A DNA stretch of 64,000 nt from Alentia gelatinosa (GCA_950022655.1 OX465582.1:92580704-92644703); one strand, 5' to 3'; positions 1 through 11,549 are shown, counted from the first letter of the stretch. The notes: generated from the sequence alone by a model not told the origin. A program made the numbers and translations.

Positions 1-346
1 GCGCCTTCTTTACTAGCATTGACATATTTATTTATTTTTTCGTCTGTAGCTTGCTCTAACAAAGCGGTGTTGAAAATTGAGTCTCTGGTCATACAGTCAG
101 TGTAGTCAACCTCCGAAACCCGCATGTCAGTGTTCCCAGCTCGCCCGGCTTTTGGCCTGCGTGCGCGGCGCATGCGCCTGTTTTTGTTTACCTTTTTACG
201 CACGTGGCCTTTGTTTACATGACACTGGCGATTGACATTTTTCCGAGCAATACGGGGCGCGCTGGCACCTGAGGAGGGGAAACCTTGACTTACTTTATAT
301 CTCGAGTTGTAGAAAATCTTGTCATGAAACCGATGCTTTCTGGCGC
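1..346. other. Left edge, no gene seen
   Basis: No open frame of note. The gag-like ORF to its right reads leftwards, so this should be downstream retroelement sequence, but no reverse transcriptase or recombinase is recognisable before the window edge. Confidence 0.4.
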
Positions 347-1402
347 TCAGTTTCCAAACCCCGCTTGTTGTCCGGTCGAGCGGCAGTTCATCTGGGGGTG
401 TGTGTACATCGCGGACTTGTTTTGCAGACATGCTGCGCAGATGTGTAGGCGTCTGACACCCGCTGTCACATGATGCGTGGGTTCCGAACATTCTCCTTTT
501 TGGTATCCACTGCATGGAGGTCCCAGCCACGCTTTCGCGATGTGAGGGGGCATGTCCAGCTGGCCCGGCGACTGCCTTTGCCCGACGCTCTCCTTTTGTT
601 TAGTAGCCAGGCTTCCCACGTGCGATAATCGCGTCTGCAGGCGGTCAATGTCGTATGTATTCAGCCATGACAAGCGACCCTGCGCCACTCGCTCGCATAC
701 CTCTTCGCTAAAGGCTCTGACGTTGACCCATGGATATACCCTGGCGTCATCCACCAGATTTTCCATGTGTGTGTTCATCGCCTCCCTTACCTCCTCATCA
801 GGTGCTATTTTTGTCAGCTGGATAAACCCGTAGATGTACTCGGCGATGCTGAGGTCATCCAAAGGGGCTTTTACTTTTTTAGGACCTCGGAAAATAATAT
901 GGTGTGGCGAAGTACCTGCATTTCCCTTTATGTCAGGTTGTAGGGCCTGCTTCACGGCGAGGGTGACCCTCTCAGCGGCGTCATCCTGTAGGGTTAGCTC
1001 GCTCAGTCGTTCCGGGTACGGGGCACCTGCCCGCGACGCGTGGTTGGGGTGGTAGTACACGGTCCTGCTTGTGTCACGGTTGAGTGGTGCTGGCCTGCTC
1101 CGCTCTGGTTGGATCTGTTCCGGGGTGCACTGATTTTTGTCCGCCACGAGCTGTGTAAGGAGTTGCGAAATGCCCTCCAGACGGTTGTCTATCATGTCTA
1201 CTCGTCCCGCCACGTCTCGAATTAATCCGGCGTTCTCCTTTACCGTTGGCTTTTTTGCCTGTAGTTCGGGGCTGGCGCTCACGTCTTGTTCGCTCTGACC
1301 CTCGGTCTGGCTTGCCGGCGGGGCACTGTCGGCCATTTTGAGAGTGGTCCATGGGGCCTGCTTCTTCTTCTGTGTGGACACTGTCTTGCGTTGCCTAGTC
1401 AT
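347..1402 (-). CDS. Gag-like ORF1 of a YR (DIRS/Ngaro-type) retroelement
   Basis: An open frame of about 351 residues if translation begins at the methionine at 1402 (MTRQRK...). The frame is open for 29 more codons upstream, but those look non-coding. The N-terminal third is charged and low in complexity (Gln, Ser, Glu, Lys). The middle has a YPW-V-VR patch, and the C-terminus carries a cysteine/histidine cluster (CSGYQKGEC, then HICAAC and a later His and Cys) like a zinc-binding nucleocapsid region. The ORF resembles in layout the gag-like ORFs at 6777-7949 and 20676-21626. It is GC-rich like the decayed element at 8.4-11.5 kb and may be of that subfamily. No polymerase partner lies in the window. 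Gag is expected to bind element RNA. Assignment rests on layout and zinc motif, so it is moderate. Confidence 0.55.
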   Translation of the reverse strand: MTRQRKTVSTQKKKQAPWTTLKMADSAPPASQTEGQSEQDVSASPELQAKKPTVKENAGLIRDVAGRVDMIDNRLEGISQLLTQLVADKNQCTPEQIQPERSRPAPLNRDTSRTVYYHPNHASRAGAPYPERLSELTLQDDAAERVTLAVKQALQPDIKGNAGTSPHHIIFRGPKKVKAPLDDLSIAEYIYGFIQLTKIAPDEEVREAMNTHMENLVDDARVYPWVNVRAFSEEVCERVAQGRLSWLNTYDIDRLQTRLSHVGSLATKQKESVGQRQSPGQLDMPPHIAKAWLGPPCSGYQKGECSEPTHHVTAGVRRLHICAACLQNKSAMYTHPQMNCRSTGQQAGFGN

Positions 1403-2535
1403 TCTTGTGTTAAGAGATGACAGTACGTTGTCAGTGATAATAGTAGTTTGCAGTCTTTCAGGAAGAAAAAAAAACGCAACATATCTCAAGTGAGCGTAAT
1501 CAAATCAAAATCCAGTAAGAGAGATACGTGCTGTGTGGTTGAGAATCTTGACTGCAATGGCCATGTCGGCTGATCATGTGACATAGTGAGAATGAGGTAG
1601 TAGAGTAGACGTGTAGCAGTCAGTTAAATAAATAGATGTGTGGCAGTCAGTTAAATTATTAATAATTTACAATTATTTTACAATGACGTGACAACGAAAT
1701 GACATTCATCATCACACCTACTCCACCTGGTGTTTCTGCTGGGAGTCTCAAAAACCTCCTCTCTTACGCCATCTAGCGGATCGACGAAATTACATAAATC
1801 TGTGACGTCACGACCACGCTGTGTACTCCCTCATCACGGAACTCAGGCTCGGCTAGGGAAATTTTGCCTCCCTCCCTCCCTACATGTTCTTATTATCTTT
1901 TAAAGTTTCAAGCTTTCATGACTTTCACTGTATTAATATGAACATTTAATATTCATATACTTATTCATACCGTCTGGTATTATTTTATTTACCTATCTAG
2001 GTTTTATTATACCATACCCCTATTATCTAATTTTCAACAAAGTTTTCAAATGTTTCATGTTCAACTTACATAATCAAAACAACTTATAACAACTCAGGTC
2101 AATCATTTCTGTATCTAATATTTGGAAAAAAAGATCCTTCATTATCATTTAGCTGAGCATCAGGTGAACCAGGTGAAGCACAAAATAGTATAAAGACCAT
2201 CGACCCTTACTTATTCCACTATTCTAAGTGTTCAGTGGAGCATGTAAGACATATATATATATTCATGAGGGCCAGCAGCAAGGTTCTTAGGGTCGTATGC
2301 TGGTTTCCTATATTTCATCACACTAATGGTGTGGGTTTGACCGAGTAACACAGGGTGCAAAGCAAGATGGGAACCTCTATCTTACTAATATTGCAACATA
2401 TCTGAGCTTGTGATAAGGCTCAAATATACCAGAAGGCATACTTTGAATATCAACCAAACCCTCCAAAGACTACCCTACGGAATTATTACATACATTTTTA
2501 AGGGATAGCAAGAATTTCTGAAATCAAAAAGGACA
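1403..2535. other. Non-coding, upstream of sulfotransferase
   Basis: AT-rich sequence with short pyrimidine runs and no convincing exon. It may contain the promoter, 5' UTR exon or an intron of the sulfotransferase gene, but no splice pair or core promoter can be assigned. Confidence 0.4.
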
Positions 2536-3666
2536 ATGCGCTCCTATATTTTTCTTGTATGTGGATTTGCCTTTGGATCAATTTGGATGTGGTTAAGTTT
2601 TGCGATTGTTAGCCACCCAGAGAGACATATGAAGAGGTCCGGATTTCAGATTAGCAGACACAAAAACAAAGGCACTCTACAGACACATGTTGTCTTGTAT
2701 ACTCTGCATAGGTCAGGTTCAACCTTTATCTCAGATTTCTTCGCTCATCATTCTGATGTCTACTTTATGTTTGAACCATTCCAACTGTATCCTTTTGGCG
2801 TGCCTACAAAACAAAAACATATCAATGAGAGAGGAGAATATTTGTTGAAGAGCATTTTGTCGTGTGATCCCAGTCCTCTTCTGGATGATATTGAATCATT
2901 TCACAAAACAGGACATGCAAGAATTAGGTCCTTTGCAAGAAGAACATATTGCTACAAGCCAATTCGTATTAGAAATATTTTCATCAATAAAAAAAAGCCT
3001 GATATATGCAAAGAAGATATTGAAGTGTGTGCCCCATACAATAGAACAAGGATCACTCATCAATGTAAAAGGAAATCACAAGTCGTCACCAAATTAGTCA
3101 CACTGAAAAACTTTACCAGTTTGTTGCCTTTGATGCATGAAGGAGTGAAGGTCATTCACCTTGTGCGGGATCCCAGGGGTCAACTGGAATCTATCAGGAA
3201 AATGTCTTCTTCATTGGATTTCTATAGTAGGATATCTATCAGAGCACGTGCTGAACATGTATGCACCATTCACAGAGAAAATCTTCGCCTTTCATCTGAG
3301 GCTCTAAAGTATGATGCCATGGTACAAAGAAATTATCGGATAGTGAGGTATGAAGACTTTACTAAGGATCCAGTAGGTTACGCTAAGAAGATGTATGATT
3401 ATGTTGGTTTATCACTGAATATTCAAAGGGAGAGGTCTTTAGTTAAATGGGCCATTGCACAAAATAAAACTGAAGGGTTCTCTACGGACTTCAGAGCATG
3501 GGCTTGGAGGGAAAATATTGCCTATTCTCATGTGAATCTGACAGAAACGATTTGTAAGGATATTTTGATCCAACTAGGTTACATCAGAGCGAAATCAGAA
3601 GATCACTTGAGGAACCTCAGTGTTCCTCTTTACCGGAAACCACAACATGATTCTGCATGGTTGTAA
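2536..3666 (+). CDS. Carbohydrate sulfotransferase (CHST1/3-like, Gal/GalNAc/GlcNAc 6-O family)
   Basis: A 376-residue type II membrane protein in one uninterrupted exon. Residues 4-25 are a hydrophobic signal-anchor right after a short basic N-terminus. The 5'-phosphosulfate-binding loop is at about 55-64 (LHRSGSTF), followed by the family's FEPF at 79-82. The 3'-phosphate-binding motif is at about 204-215 (VKVIHLVRDPRG), and an RYEDF block lies near 271-275. Length and motif order match vertebrate CHST1/3/5-type enzymes, which transfer sulfate from PAPS to C6 of galactose, GalNAc or GlcNAc in Golgi glycans. The start is the first ATG after an AT-rich leader and directly precedes the anchor. 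All key motifs are intact and no frameshift is seen, so it is probably functional. The acceptor sugar cannot be told from sequence. Single-exon coding regions are common in this family. Confidence 0.88.
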   Translation: MRSYIFLVCGFAFGSIWMWLSFAIVSHPERHMKRSGFQISRHKNKGTLQTHVVLYTLHRSGSTFISDFFAHHSDVYFMFEPFQLYPFGVPTKQKHINERGEYLLKSILSCDPSPLLDDIESFHKTGHARIRSFARRTYCYKPIRIRNIFINKKKPDICKEDIEVCAPYNRTRITHQCKRKSQVVTKLVTLKNFTSLLPLMHEGVKVIHLVRDPRGQLESIRKMSSSLDFYSRISIRARAEHVCTIHRENLRLSSEALKYDAMVQRNYRIVRYEDFTKDPVGYAKKMYDYVGLSLNIQRERSLVKWAIAQNKTEGFSTDFRAWAWRENIAYSHVNLTETICKDILIQLGYIRAKSEDHLRNLSVPLYRKPQHDSAWL

Positions 3667-3858
3667 ATTTATGATTCTACCTGGCAGGGCTATGAAGCAG
3701 GACTACACTTTGTAACTGGAAAAAATCAACAAAAGTAATTTTAATGTTGAAAAGGAATAACATGAGGAAGATAAAGTGGTGAGCCCCAAAAGTTTCGTGA
3801 TGAGTTTAATCAATTTAGCCAACAGATATGTACATGTGATGAACAAAGACATACTATG

Positions 3859-3937
<79 letters not shown>

Positions 3938-5204
3938 TACCCACTGATTATGGAGTCTCCATAGGAAATGTATTGGGAACCTGGAAACAGCCTCCTGGAG
4001 ATTCTGCCATGTCAGAATCTCCTGCAGGAGCTTCTGGAAAAAAAGTCCTGTCCATAATGAAGTTAAATTATCATGTACTTCGAAATAAGTTTCTTGAATG
4101 TTCATTCAATACTAATTATCTTCGAATCAATCATAATGATATCATTTATCATAAGAAATCATTGTAATAACACATGTTGCATGCTAAAGTCACAGGTTAA
4201 TGGCAAACTATATTATTGTCGTAAGACTACACCGAATTACTGCCACACTTGAATTTGCTATGATGTCTAGGACTAAATGTCTTGCAGAAACATTATTATT
4301 GCAATAGATTTGTTATTGATATTGTAGGTGGGTAATAAGAGTGACCGTAATGTCCTCGTAGTATTACTACGCGTCAACTACTCGAAGATTACGGCCAGTC
4401 GTACACAAAACCAGTCATTGTGTATTAATTGCAAATTGATGATAATTCTACCAACCGCTACTGCCCTGTGTCAAATAATCGAACACTGATGTAATACATA
4501 CTGTGACGTACACGGTCACCCGACCTCCCTACCACCGGCATTCCTGCCTTCGCAGTTACCCTGCACGGACGTTTTACACAGACTCTTTTCCCACCCACCC
4601 ACACCTGCATTACATGTTTTTATAATAATCAGTACAGCTGATAATTCAATCTTGTAATTCAATTTACATGTCTTACTTTTAATGTTACCTTTTATAACTT
4701 ATTTATGTCATCTCGACTTTTACTGTGACACTACAATGTACTTTTTAAAAGGTCACATTATTTCTTATAAAATGTCTTGTAATAAATACATTTTAATTGG
4801 CAGTGCGGTTCCAGTTATAATTATTGTGTATATGATATAGTCCACTCTTGGCTAGAGGTCTGTATTCATTGCCATATGTGCCAATAGGCAATTTGAGGGA
4901 AAATCCCAAAGATTATAAAACAAGTAAATGTAAACCTGTATTGGATGCCTTGTGGAGTACTAAGAAAGATAATCATGAGCGTTTGGCCTGTGCCCCTTTC
5001 ACCTTTGGTTTGGAGCATGCAGTAATATGAAAACGGCGATAGCCATGTGAATATTCCAAAACGCTTCGATCGAGATGGCGAATGGGGATTGACATCAAAC
5101 ATGAATATATTTCTGATCTTACCTCTTAAGTCACTTCATGTTCAGTGCTATTTTGTTTCTTTTTATATCATTTTATTTATACTGGTATTTGAAAAAGGCA
5201 AATT
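3667..5204. other. 3' flank of sulfotransferase: AT-rich, microsatellite, small hairpin
   Basis: No gene. It holds the (TA)n tract, a short hairpin at 3992-4030 (arms around GGAGATTCTG and CAGAATCTCC), and an AATAAA at about 4781. That signal is too far and too isolated to assign to the sulfotransferase with confidence. Confidence 0.4.
3866..3932. repeat. (TA)n microsatellite
   Basis: About 33 uninterrupted TA units. Long tyrosine-isoleucine open frames on both strands here are artefacts of the repeat. Confidence 0.95.
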
Positions 5205-5800
5205 CAACTGCTAACACTGGAGTGATGCAGAGCGTATATAACACGACGATGTGTACTTCGTCATTAACTATGGAGAATGTGTGAACTCTGCTGAGGTGGT
5301 GAGCCTTGGAATGTACTGCAGGCCTAATTGTTCTAGCTCAGCTGTGGTGGAATATGTGCCAAAGCACTTGGCAACTACTCATGGAAGCCCTAGGGCCCAT
5401 TTGATAATCTAGGACTTAGTATGTCGTCGATTTGAACTGACCCGACGGATCATTGAAGAAAAGGTGTAATTGGCCAGAGTCAACATTTCAATATCTTATG
5501 GTCCAGGTAACGCCTACCATTACTCTGGTGCATTATGGGATTGTACTGAGTTGGTTCGCTGAATAATAGTCTGGGTTTTTCAATTTCCAAATTTATTTGG
5601 AATCATTCGCAAGGAGCACACTTCGCATTTTGACATCATGCGTTATTGATTATATGAATACTGTATAGATAAGAACAGGTCCAAACAGTGAAGTAGCATT
5701 GTTATTATTGTCTTTTCCTTCATGTGTTAGGTATATCTAGATTTCCTATTATTCAGCATAACATTCATTGCCACTGTACACCAAATTGTTTAGAATATCA
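5205..5800 (+). repeat. Dispersed repeat, copy 1 (with 12779-13617)
   Basis: Begins at CAACTGCTAACACTGG and matches 12779-13617 over most of its length, sharing blocks such as GGTGGTGAGCCTTGGAATGT and CACTGTACACCAAATTGTTT. It lacks roughly 240 bp found in the second copy. No coding frame is conserved. Its right end runs into AT-rich sequence at which the truncated YR element begins. Confidence 0.8.
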
Positions 5801-5802
5801 AT

Positions 5803-6534
5803 TTATATCAATATATATCTTTCTGGAACAACCTTCATCTTGTCCTCCTCAATTTCTTTTTCCAGCAATTCCGACATTTGAAGATAGAAATCCTCCTCCT
5901 TTATGGACTGATAATTAGAACAATAGTACTGTGTATTGAACTCATCGTCTACTATTTTAAATCTGTTAATCAAACCATTCAATAGAAACTCACAGTCACA
6001 TATGTCTCTTAAGATTTCACAATGGTCAAAAAACGCACATGGATTAAGCTGCATTTTGCAACCTGCTAGATAGTGTACACCTTTACATTGACCTTCGCAA
6101 GGTCTGTCAAAGACCCTGTTCTTACCTGACCATGTTGTATAACCAGGTTTACTGTCTTTACCATTACCACCACCACCACCCTCGGGGTTTTTGGGTTTCT
6201 TCACCGGCGGCTCCACTAGTTCTTGCGAGTGTAGTACCCGTCCTGGTTGCGCTGCTGAACAATCTGAAGGATAAAAACTGCCATTTTGTTGTGAATCTTT
6301 TGTTCTATGTATAGGTTCTGTTTTACACATATTTACATATTCCAACAATTTCGTTTCAAAGGGCAATTTCCCTTTTTCCACCCCTAGTTGCTCGTTATCA
6401 GAAGAAACCATATCATTGAACTGACCAACGGAAGTGATTTCCCTCCCACAGTGGCCATGATGCTTTTTCTCTTCGTTCACGCACACTGGGTTCAAATACA
6501 CTTCACTTTCTGTTTGATAGGAGTACCCAACCAT
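5803..6534 (-). pseudogene. Truncated RT ORF, N-terminal part, YR retroelement
   Basis: 243 residues matching the N-terminal region of the complete RT-RNase H ORF at 18816-20639. Shared features are a cysteine pattern (PCEGQCKGVHY against NGSCNCVYK), a second block ending RFKIVDDE (FKIVDEN in the other) and a YYCSNY/YECENY block. The frame is lost just where the polymerase core should start, at AT-rich sequence bordering the dispersed repeat, so the catalytic RT, RNase H and recombinase are missing. It follows the gag ORF at 6777-7949 in the same orientation. It is therefore the 3'-truncated second ORF of one element and cannot retrotranspose by itself. Confidence 0.7.
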
Positions 6535-6776
6535 TTTTGAACTAGAAAGATCTTTGAGAAATGACTCAAAGAATCACCACAAATGTAAAAAATTGAAAGA
6601 TATTTCAGGAACTTACCACTGAAATTAGACCACTGCGCTGGACATTGTCCCTCCGAAACGGGCTCAGAAGTTTCCCTGCAAACGCCCTTAGCCTGCCTGA
6701 CTAGGTTGGTATACACAGGTGCCCTACCGGTCCTCTGAATCATTCTATAATTAGATTACCCAGAGGTGCCTGTATC

Positions 6777-7949
6777 CTATTTCATGGATGTGGCTCTAGG
6801 GCACGCATGCACTGCATGTGTACCTGCACATTCCGCACACTCATGGCGGTATCTACACCATGACTGTGTGCAGCCTTTCTTATCATTAAGGGCCCAACAG
6901 CAGCCAACACGCTTACCCTTTTGGTTCTTTTGCTTTGTTGTAGCCTTATCTGGTTTTCCTTCTTTCTGAACAACTTTCAGATTCTCGTGCCCCAGGCATG
7001 AGAAGAAACTTTCATGGTCGCCATAGGTGAATGCCATGATACCCATAGTTTCCCCTTTCTCTCCGGCCATTTGGTCGTATCTTACTAAAGCAGCACTTGT
7101 ATAATATTTGGATTTATCCATCAAGAATTGAATATGTTTGACATACCCCGAAACTCTAAGACCTTTATCTGACATTGCAGCCACTAAACTTGAGCTAGCT
7201 GATATCACCTCTTCTATCGTAGCATTGTTTATCGTTCGACCAAACGGAAGATGCAGCTCTAGGTCAAAAACCATACATTTCCTTTTCCTATGCCTTTCCT
7301 CAGAGTGGCAACACATTGGAGTAATAGATGCCTGACTAGTGCGTTGCAAAATGCCTGGTTTTAGGAACCCTGGTGTGTACAATGAACTTTCAGGTATCCC
7401 TGACTTTAACTCACCTGTTAACTTCCCGGCTAACCCGCTTGATACACTTCCCAGCGTGGTTTTTTCGTCAATGCCCGCAGGACTGGGAGGATAAAAATCC
7501 CTGGCTAGTTCTGCAAAACTATCCCTAATATCTCCTCGTGGTTTTAATGCCTCCTTTCCTTTGGTCTCCTTTCCTAAATCCATATCACCTAGTGTGTCAC
7601 CACCAGAAGCTTGAGACAGTTTAGATGAATCCTTGTGGTCACCTATGTCCATCCTATCCATCAAACCATTAAGTAAAGACAGTGCACCATCCAATTTTGA
7701 TGAACAGATATTCAATTGCCTAGCTAGTATCCCTGTCTCTCTATCGTTTCTATCCAATCTCTCACTCACACTCAACTCTGCCCTGAACTCAACACCGTCA
7801 GTGTCCTCACCTAAGTACAAAGTGTTGTCTGCGGAAACTGCTTCCGTATCGAGGAATTGAGCAAAATTCTCCATACCTTGTCCAGCATGTAATGCCTTTT
7901 CCTTTGCCGACTCTGCGAACTTGCACACTGAAGGGCCCCGTGAGTTCAC
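6777..7949 (-). CDS. Gag-like ORF1 with CCCH and CCHC zinc motifs, YR retroelement
   Basis: Up to 390 residues; the likely start is the methionine at 7874 (MENFAQFLD), with the frame open further upstream. A middle domain (GYVKHIQFLMDKSKYYTS, then LVRYDQMA) is the counterpart of a block in the gag ORFs at 15925 and 20676 (MSLIAEKAETRVF...ALIKYDQS). The C-terminus reads C-x8-C-x4-C-x3-H, close to a CCCH finger, followed by C-x2-C-x3-H-x4-C, close to a retroviral-type knuckle. This suggests single-stranded RNA binding. The partner RT ORF at 5803-6534 is truncated, so the element is dead although this ORF is open. Gag assignment comes from position before the RT ORF and the zinc motifs. Confidence 0.65.
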   Translation of the reverse strand: MNSRGPSVCKFAESAKEKALHAGQGMENFAQFLDTEAVSADNTLYLGEDTDGVEFRAELSVSERLDRNDRETGILARQLNICSSKLDGALSLLNGLMDRMDIGDHKDSSKLSQASGGDTLGDMDLGKETKGKEALKPRGDIRDSFAELARDFYPPSPAGIDEKTTLGSVSSGLAGKLTGELKSGIPESSLYTPGFLKPGILQRTSQASITPMCCHSEERHRKRKCMVFDLELHLPFGRTINNATIEEVISASSSLVAAMSDKGLRVSGYVKHIQFLMDKSKYYTSAALVRYDQMAGEKGETMGIMAFTYGDHESFFSCLGHENLKVVQKEGKPDKATTKQKNQKGKRVGCCWALNDKKGCTQSWCRYRHECAECAGTHAVHACPRATSMK

Positions 7950-8443
7950 ACTCGGAACACTTTACAAGTCTGCGCCCCATGCTTCAGAATTCAGTGTAGA
8001 CGGTGTAGACGGTGCAGTAGTTAAAAAAAATCAGTGTAGACGGTGCAGCGGTCTGAGGGTGAGTGAGGCCTGGTCCTAGGTCATTCCTACGCTTGTCGAC
8101 TCCTATGGTCACATGGGTCACCGGGTCCAGGCCGTCTCGCGCTCCCTCTGACGTCTGACGCTTATATATGGATATACGTGTCGCCCTCTGCCGTTGTGCG
8201 GCCACGCAGTTTGTGAGGTAACATGTCGTGACTATAACAGCCACCGCGGGTGCACGCACACCGGGGACCACAAGCAAGGGGTGTAACATACTGCCATGCC
8301 TGCTCGTACTGCTACGGCAGGACCGGCAACCTCTATTCAAATCACGACATGTCTGTGTGTGAACGCCTCGACCAAGACCGCCGCCACGGAGACGGGCCTG
8401 CTCGATCGGGGTAAAAAAACGGGCAATAGGCGTCCCCGGCAGT
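7950..8443. other. Junction between two YR elements
   Basis: No gene. A short tandem repeat of GTGTAGACGGTG-like units lies at about 7993-8049. At 8196-8212 is GTGCGGCCACGCAGTTT, identical to the start of the A2 repeat at 11925, and this may mark the left terminal repeat of the element that follows. Confidence 0.45.
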
Positions 8444-10541
8444 GTGTTGCTGCGGACGCCGCCCCACAAGGAACCTACGCGGGAAAGCGACAAAACATCG
8501 GGGAGGAGAGCAGAACCAGCGCCGCTCTGTACTGCAGGACAAGACGGCAACAGGCTGCGTAGGACTGGGAATGTGCTGGGAGAAGGTGGACAAGATGGCG
8601 GCGCCCATAGAGCCTATACGGGCACCAGCGAAGCCAAACAACACGAGACCGCCGGACACCAGCTCCAGCGAAAACAAAATGGCGGCACTTCCGGTTCGGC
8701 AAGCCAGCTCGACTCAAGCGCTGGTTTTTGTCCAAATACTAAATATATCGTCCCTGCATGGCGAGGAGACACCATAATCAGCCAAAAACAAGCGGCGCCT
8801 GGACTCGCCAGCCCGGGCCAAGGGGGCGTGGCCACGGCCTCGCACTCCGACTACACCACAGGTAATGACTTAGATTTCCAGTCTATTAGGGACGTTTGTG
8901 AGAACGGTATCCACGATCATTGTCTGGACTTATCGCCAGAAATCTTCAAAACACACCGTATGAAATCATGGCCCGATATGACATGTACTGATTCTGTGCC
9001 TGCCAAGCTATATGATATATACACACGTGTCAGGGCATCCAACAATAAGGCGGAGCGTATCCCCTTGCCGACTTTGTTGGACCTCGAGGCCTGGAGGCGA
9101 TACCTGTGTGTCGACGGCTTGGACCCCGAGTTATATGACCTCATAGCATATGGATTCCCCTTAGGGTATCTCGGTCCGGTAAGTGACAACCTGGGAGTAA
9201 GGAAACATCCCAGCACGACCGATTATCCAGAGGCCATTAACAAATACGTTGAAAAAGAACTCAGCCTCGGGGGCCTCATGGGTCCCTTCGAGACCCCCCC
9301 ATTTCATCCCTGGTGTCATGCTGCCCCCCTCATGTCCAGACCGAAGAGGGGCAGCAACGACCGAAGAGTCATCTCTGATTTAACTTACCCGCTCGAGAAA
9401 TCGGTCAATGCCTTTATCGTTAAGAACTCACTGTTTGGCAATGTAAGGGCACATGCTCTCCCTACTATAGACTCGATTGTCCAAGAACATGTGTCAATGG
9501 GGCCCGAGGTCCACATTTTCTCCACTGATATAAGTAGGGCATACAAGAACTTTAAGGCAGATCCCCTGGATTGGCCCCTCCAGTGCATGGAATGGCAGGG
9601 TCTATATTATCTTGAGGCTCAAGCAGCCATATGTAAAGGGTGGCCGATGCGATTGTTAGGATACTAAGGAATCAAGGTATCAAAGCATGGATGTACCTTG
9701 ACGATTTGCTTATATTGTCTCTCAGCAGGGAACAAGGTCGAGCTGACGCTGAGGCCGCGACACGACTACTGGCCGAACTAGGACTGCCGGAGGCGGAGGG
9801 AAAGCGGCAAGGACCAGATCGCAGGGCGACTTGGTTGGGAATCGACATCGACGCAGAACACAAGACCCTGTCGATCCCGACCGAGAAGCTCGAGGACATA
9901 CGAGATGCGGTGAGTTAAGCCATTAAACGAAGGTCTCTCAAGCATAAAGAGATGGAGTCACTTATAGGGCGTTTGGTCCACATCTCTAAGTACATTAGAC
10001 CGGCACGCTTATTTATTTTGAGACTCCTCGAGGCCCTCCGAGGCACGAAACATCAGTACATTAATATCAATGCCGGGATCCGAGCGGATCTCAGATGGTT
10101 CGTGGAATTTGCTAGGCCGTTGATGCATGCTTGTCCGGGATCGGCGGCAACGACGAGCGCTGGGCCTACGCCGGACAGGTTGCCCCGGTTGAGGACGGGG
10201 CAGCAAACATTACGGAGTTGGAGGCAATCAACGTGGTTATCGCTTTACACTCCTTCTTGAGCGAAGCCGACCGTGGAGGTCACGTCCGTGTTCTCTGCGA
10301 TAATCTGCCAGCCGTACAGGTATTTCAGAACGGCAGGGGGCATAATAAAATTCTCCTATACTGTGCCCGGGCCGCGTGGATGGCCCAGGCCGTCCCCCAG
10401 TGTGAACTGACCTTCGCGCATGTCCCTGGTGTGGATAATGTTGTGCCCAATAACTTGAGCAGAGCCCATCTCAACGATAAGTTCTTTAATGATGCTTGTA
10501 GTGACATTGTCGAAAATAAGTTGACCCTCATTGACCCATGA
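8444..10541 (+). pseudogene. RT-RNase H of YR retroelement, frameshifted
   Basis: The first frame (8444-9667) carries an N-terminal extension, then RT blocks: FETPPFHPWCHAAPLMSRPK, DRRVISDLTYP and FSTDISRAYKNF (first catalytic Asp). The frame breaks near 9610-9640 and resumes as ADAIVRILRNQGIKAWMYLDD with the YLDD catalytic pair at about 9690-9705. An in-frame TAA at 9916-9918 and a one-base shift near 10120-10135 follow. After it comes RNase H: DACLSGIGG, ITELEAIN, VLCDNLPAV and VPGVDNVVPNNLSRAH, the last in the spot where DIRS-type RNase H has a conserved Asp/Asn and LSR. At least two frameshifts and two stops make it inactive. It has higher GC content than the element at 17-22 kb, so it belongs to another lineage. 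Confidence 0.8.
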
Positions 10542-10583
10542 CTTCATTTCCTCAACAATGTCAATCCTTCTATCTCCTCCAGA

Positions 10584-11549
10584 TTGGGCATTTCGATTAC
10601 TTCAGAACAGGGCACGCGAGAGACAAGCGGCCTCCCGCGCCCCTGGCACCGTGAAGGCGCACAAAGCCATCGTGAAGACCTGGATCGCCTTCTGCACGAG
10701 AGTCTGAGGGCGGCACCTAGACCCAGCGCCACAGACGATAACCCCCTTCGTCGATTACCCCGCACAAGTTGGGATCTGCCCCGCAACCGTGAGGAACCAC
10801 ATCGCCTGAGTCCGCCAACATCTCGCACGGGTGGGGACCCCTTACGGCCAGTCGCGGCGAACCTACTGAACCTGACGCTCGAGGGTCTCGACCGCACGAC
10901 CGAGTTCAGGCCCCGAGAGCGCCCAGCCGTCCCCATCAGAGTATTACGGGCCGCCGTGAAGGCCATACCACAAGACCCAGACGGCCGCTCGGTGACAACG
11001 GGCATCCTCCTGATGTTCTATGGCGCCCTAAGGAGATCCGAGGTTGCCCCTCCCACCGTCTATGGATTCGATCCAAACAAGCACCTGACGCGGGCGGACC
11101 TCGAGCTATGGGAGGGCGTCCTCGTACTACGGCTGAAACACGCCAAAAACGCCCAGAAGTATTACCAGGAGTAAACGAGGCACATACAACCGTCGGCCGA
11201 GGCCGACATGTGCCCGTGCCTAGCGTTGGCGGCGACCATGCGAAGGACTCCACAGTGTATACCAACAGATCCACTCCTCCTATTTCAAGCCACCGCAACC
11301 CCGATGCCGGCATCGTATATCGCTCGAGTGTGGGCCACAGCCATCAAGAAGGCCGGAGGGGATCCAAGGAAATACACGTTACATTCCCTCAGGAAGGCCG
11401 CCGCAACGGAAGCCTTCCGAGCGTGCCACTCCGGGCTCGAGGTACAACGATACGGCCACTGGCGGTCGTCCGCGTACGAAACCTACATCATGACCCAGGC
11501 ATCGGGAAAAATCGCAGAGACTCTCACCCGAGCAATGGTAAAAAAATGA
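10584..11549 (+). pseudogene. Tyrosine recombinase of YR retroelement, frameshifted
   Basis: Recombinase sequence is spread over three frames between about 10584 and 11549. One stretch reads TVKAHKAIVKTWIAFCTRVG (N-terminal core-binding region, different frame), a second has FYGALRRSEVAP (first catalytic Arg), and 11208-11549 holds TLHSLRKAAATEAF (His-x-x-Arg) and GHWRSSAYETYIM (His/Trp plus the tyrosine nucleophile). All catalytic positions can still be recognised, but the chain is broken by shifts near 10650, 10850 and 11180. It integrates circular cDNA in intact relatives. It follows the RNase H segment directly, as expected for DIRS/Ngaro order. Confidence 0.75.

Larger units (their letters stand above)
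5803..7949 (-). mobile_element. 3'-truncated YR (Ngaro/DIRS-like) retroelement
   Basis: A gag-like ORF followed by the N-terminal piece of an RT ORF, both on the - strand, in the same order and spacing as the complete element at 17443-21870. The 3' half is absent, and the break at about 5803 lies in AT-rich sequence at the end of a dispersed repeat. Confidence 0.7.

Noticed and set aside
3854..4105. Open frames of alternating Tyr-Ile on both strands
   Set aside because: Pure translation of a (TA)n microsatellite.
7984..8550. 188-residue - strand ORF
   Set aside because: It is antisense to retroelement sequence, GC-rich and without domains; taken as a shadow frame.
8442..8777. Overlapping short ORFs around the RT start
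   Set aside because: Alternative frames over the N-terminus of the YR element ORF.
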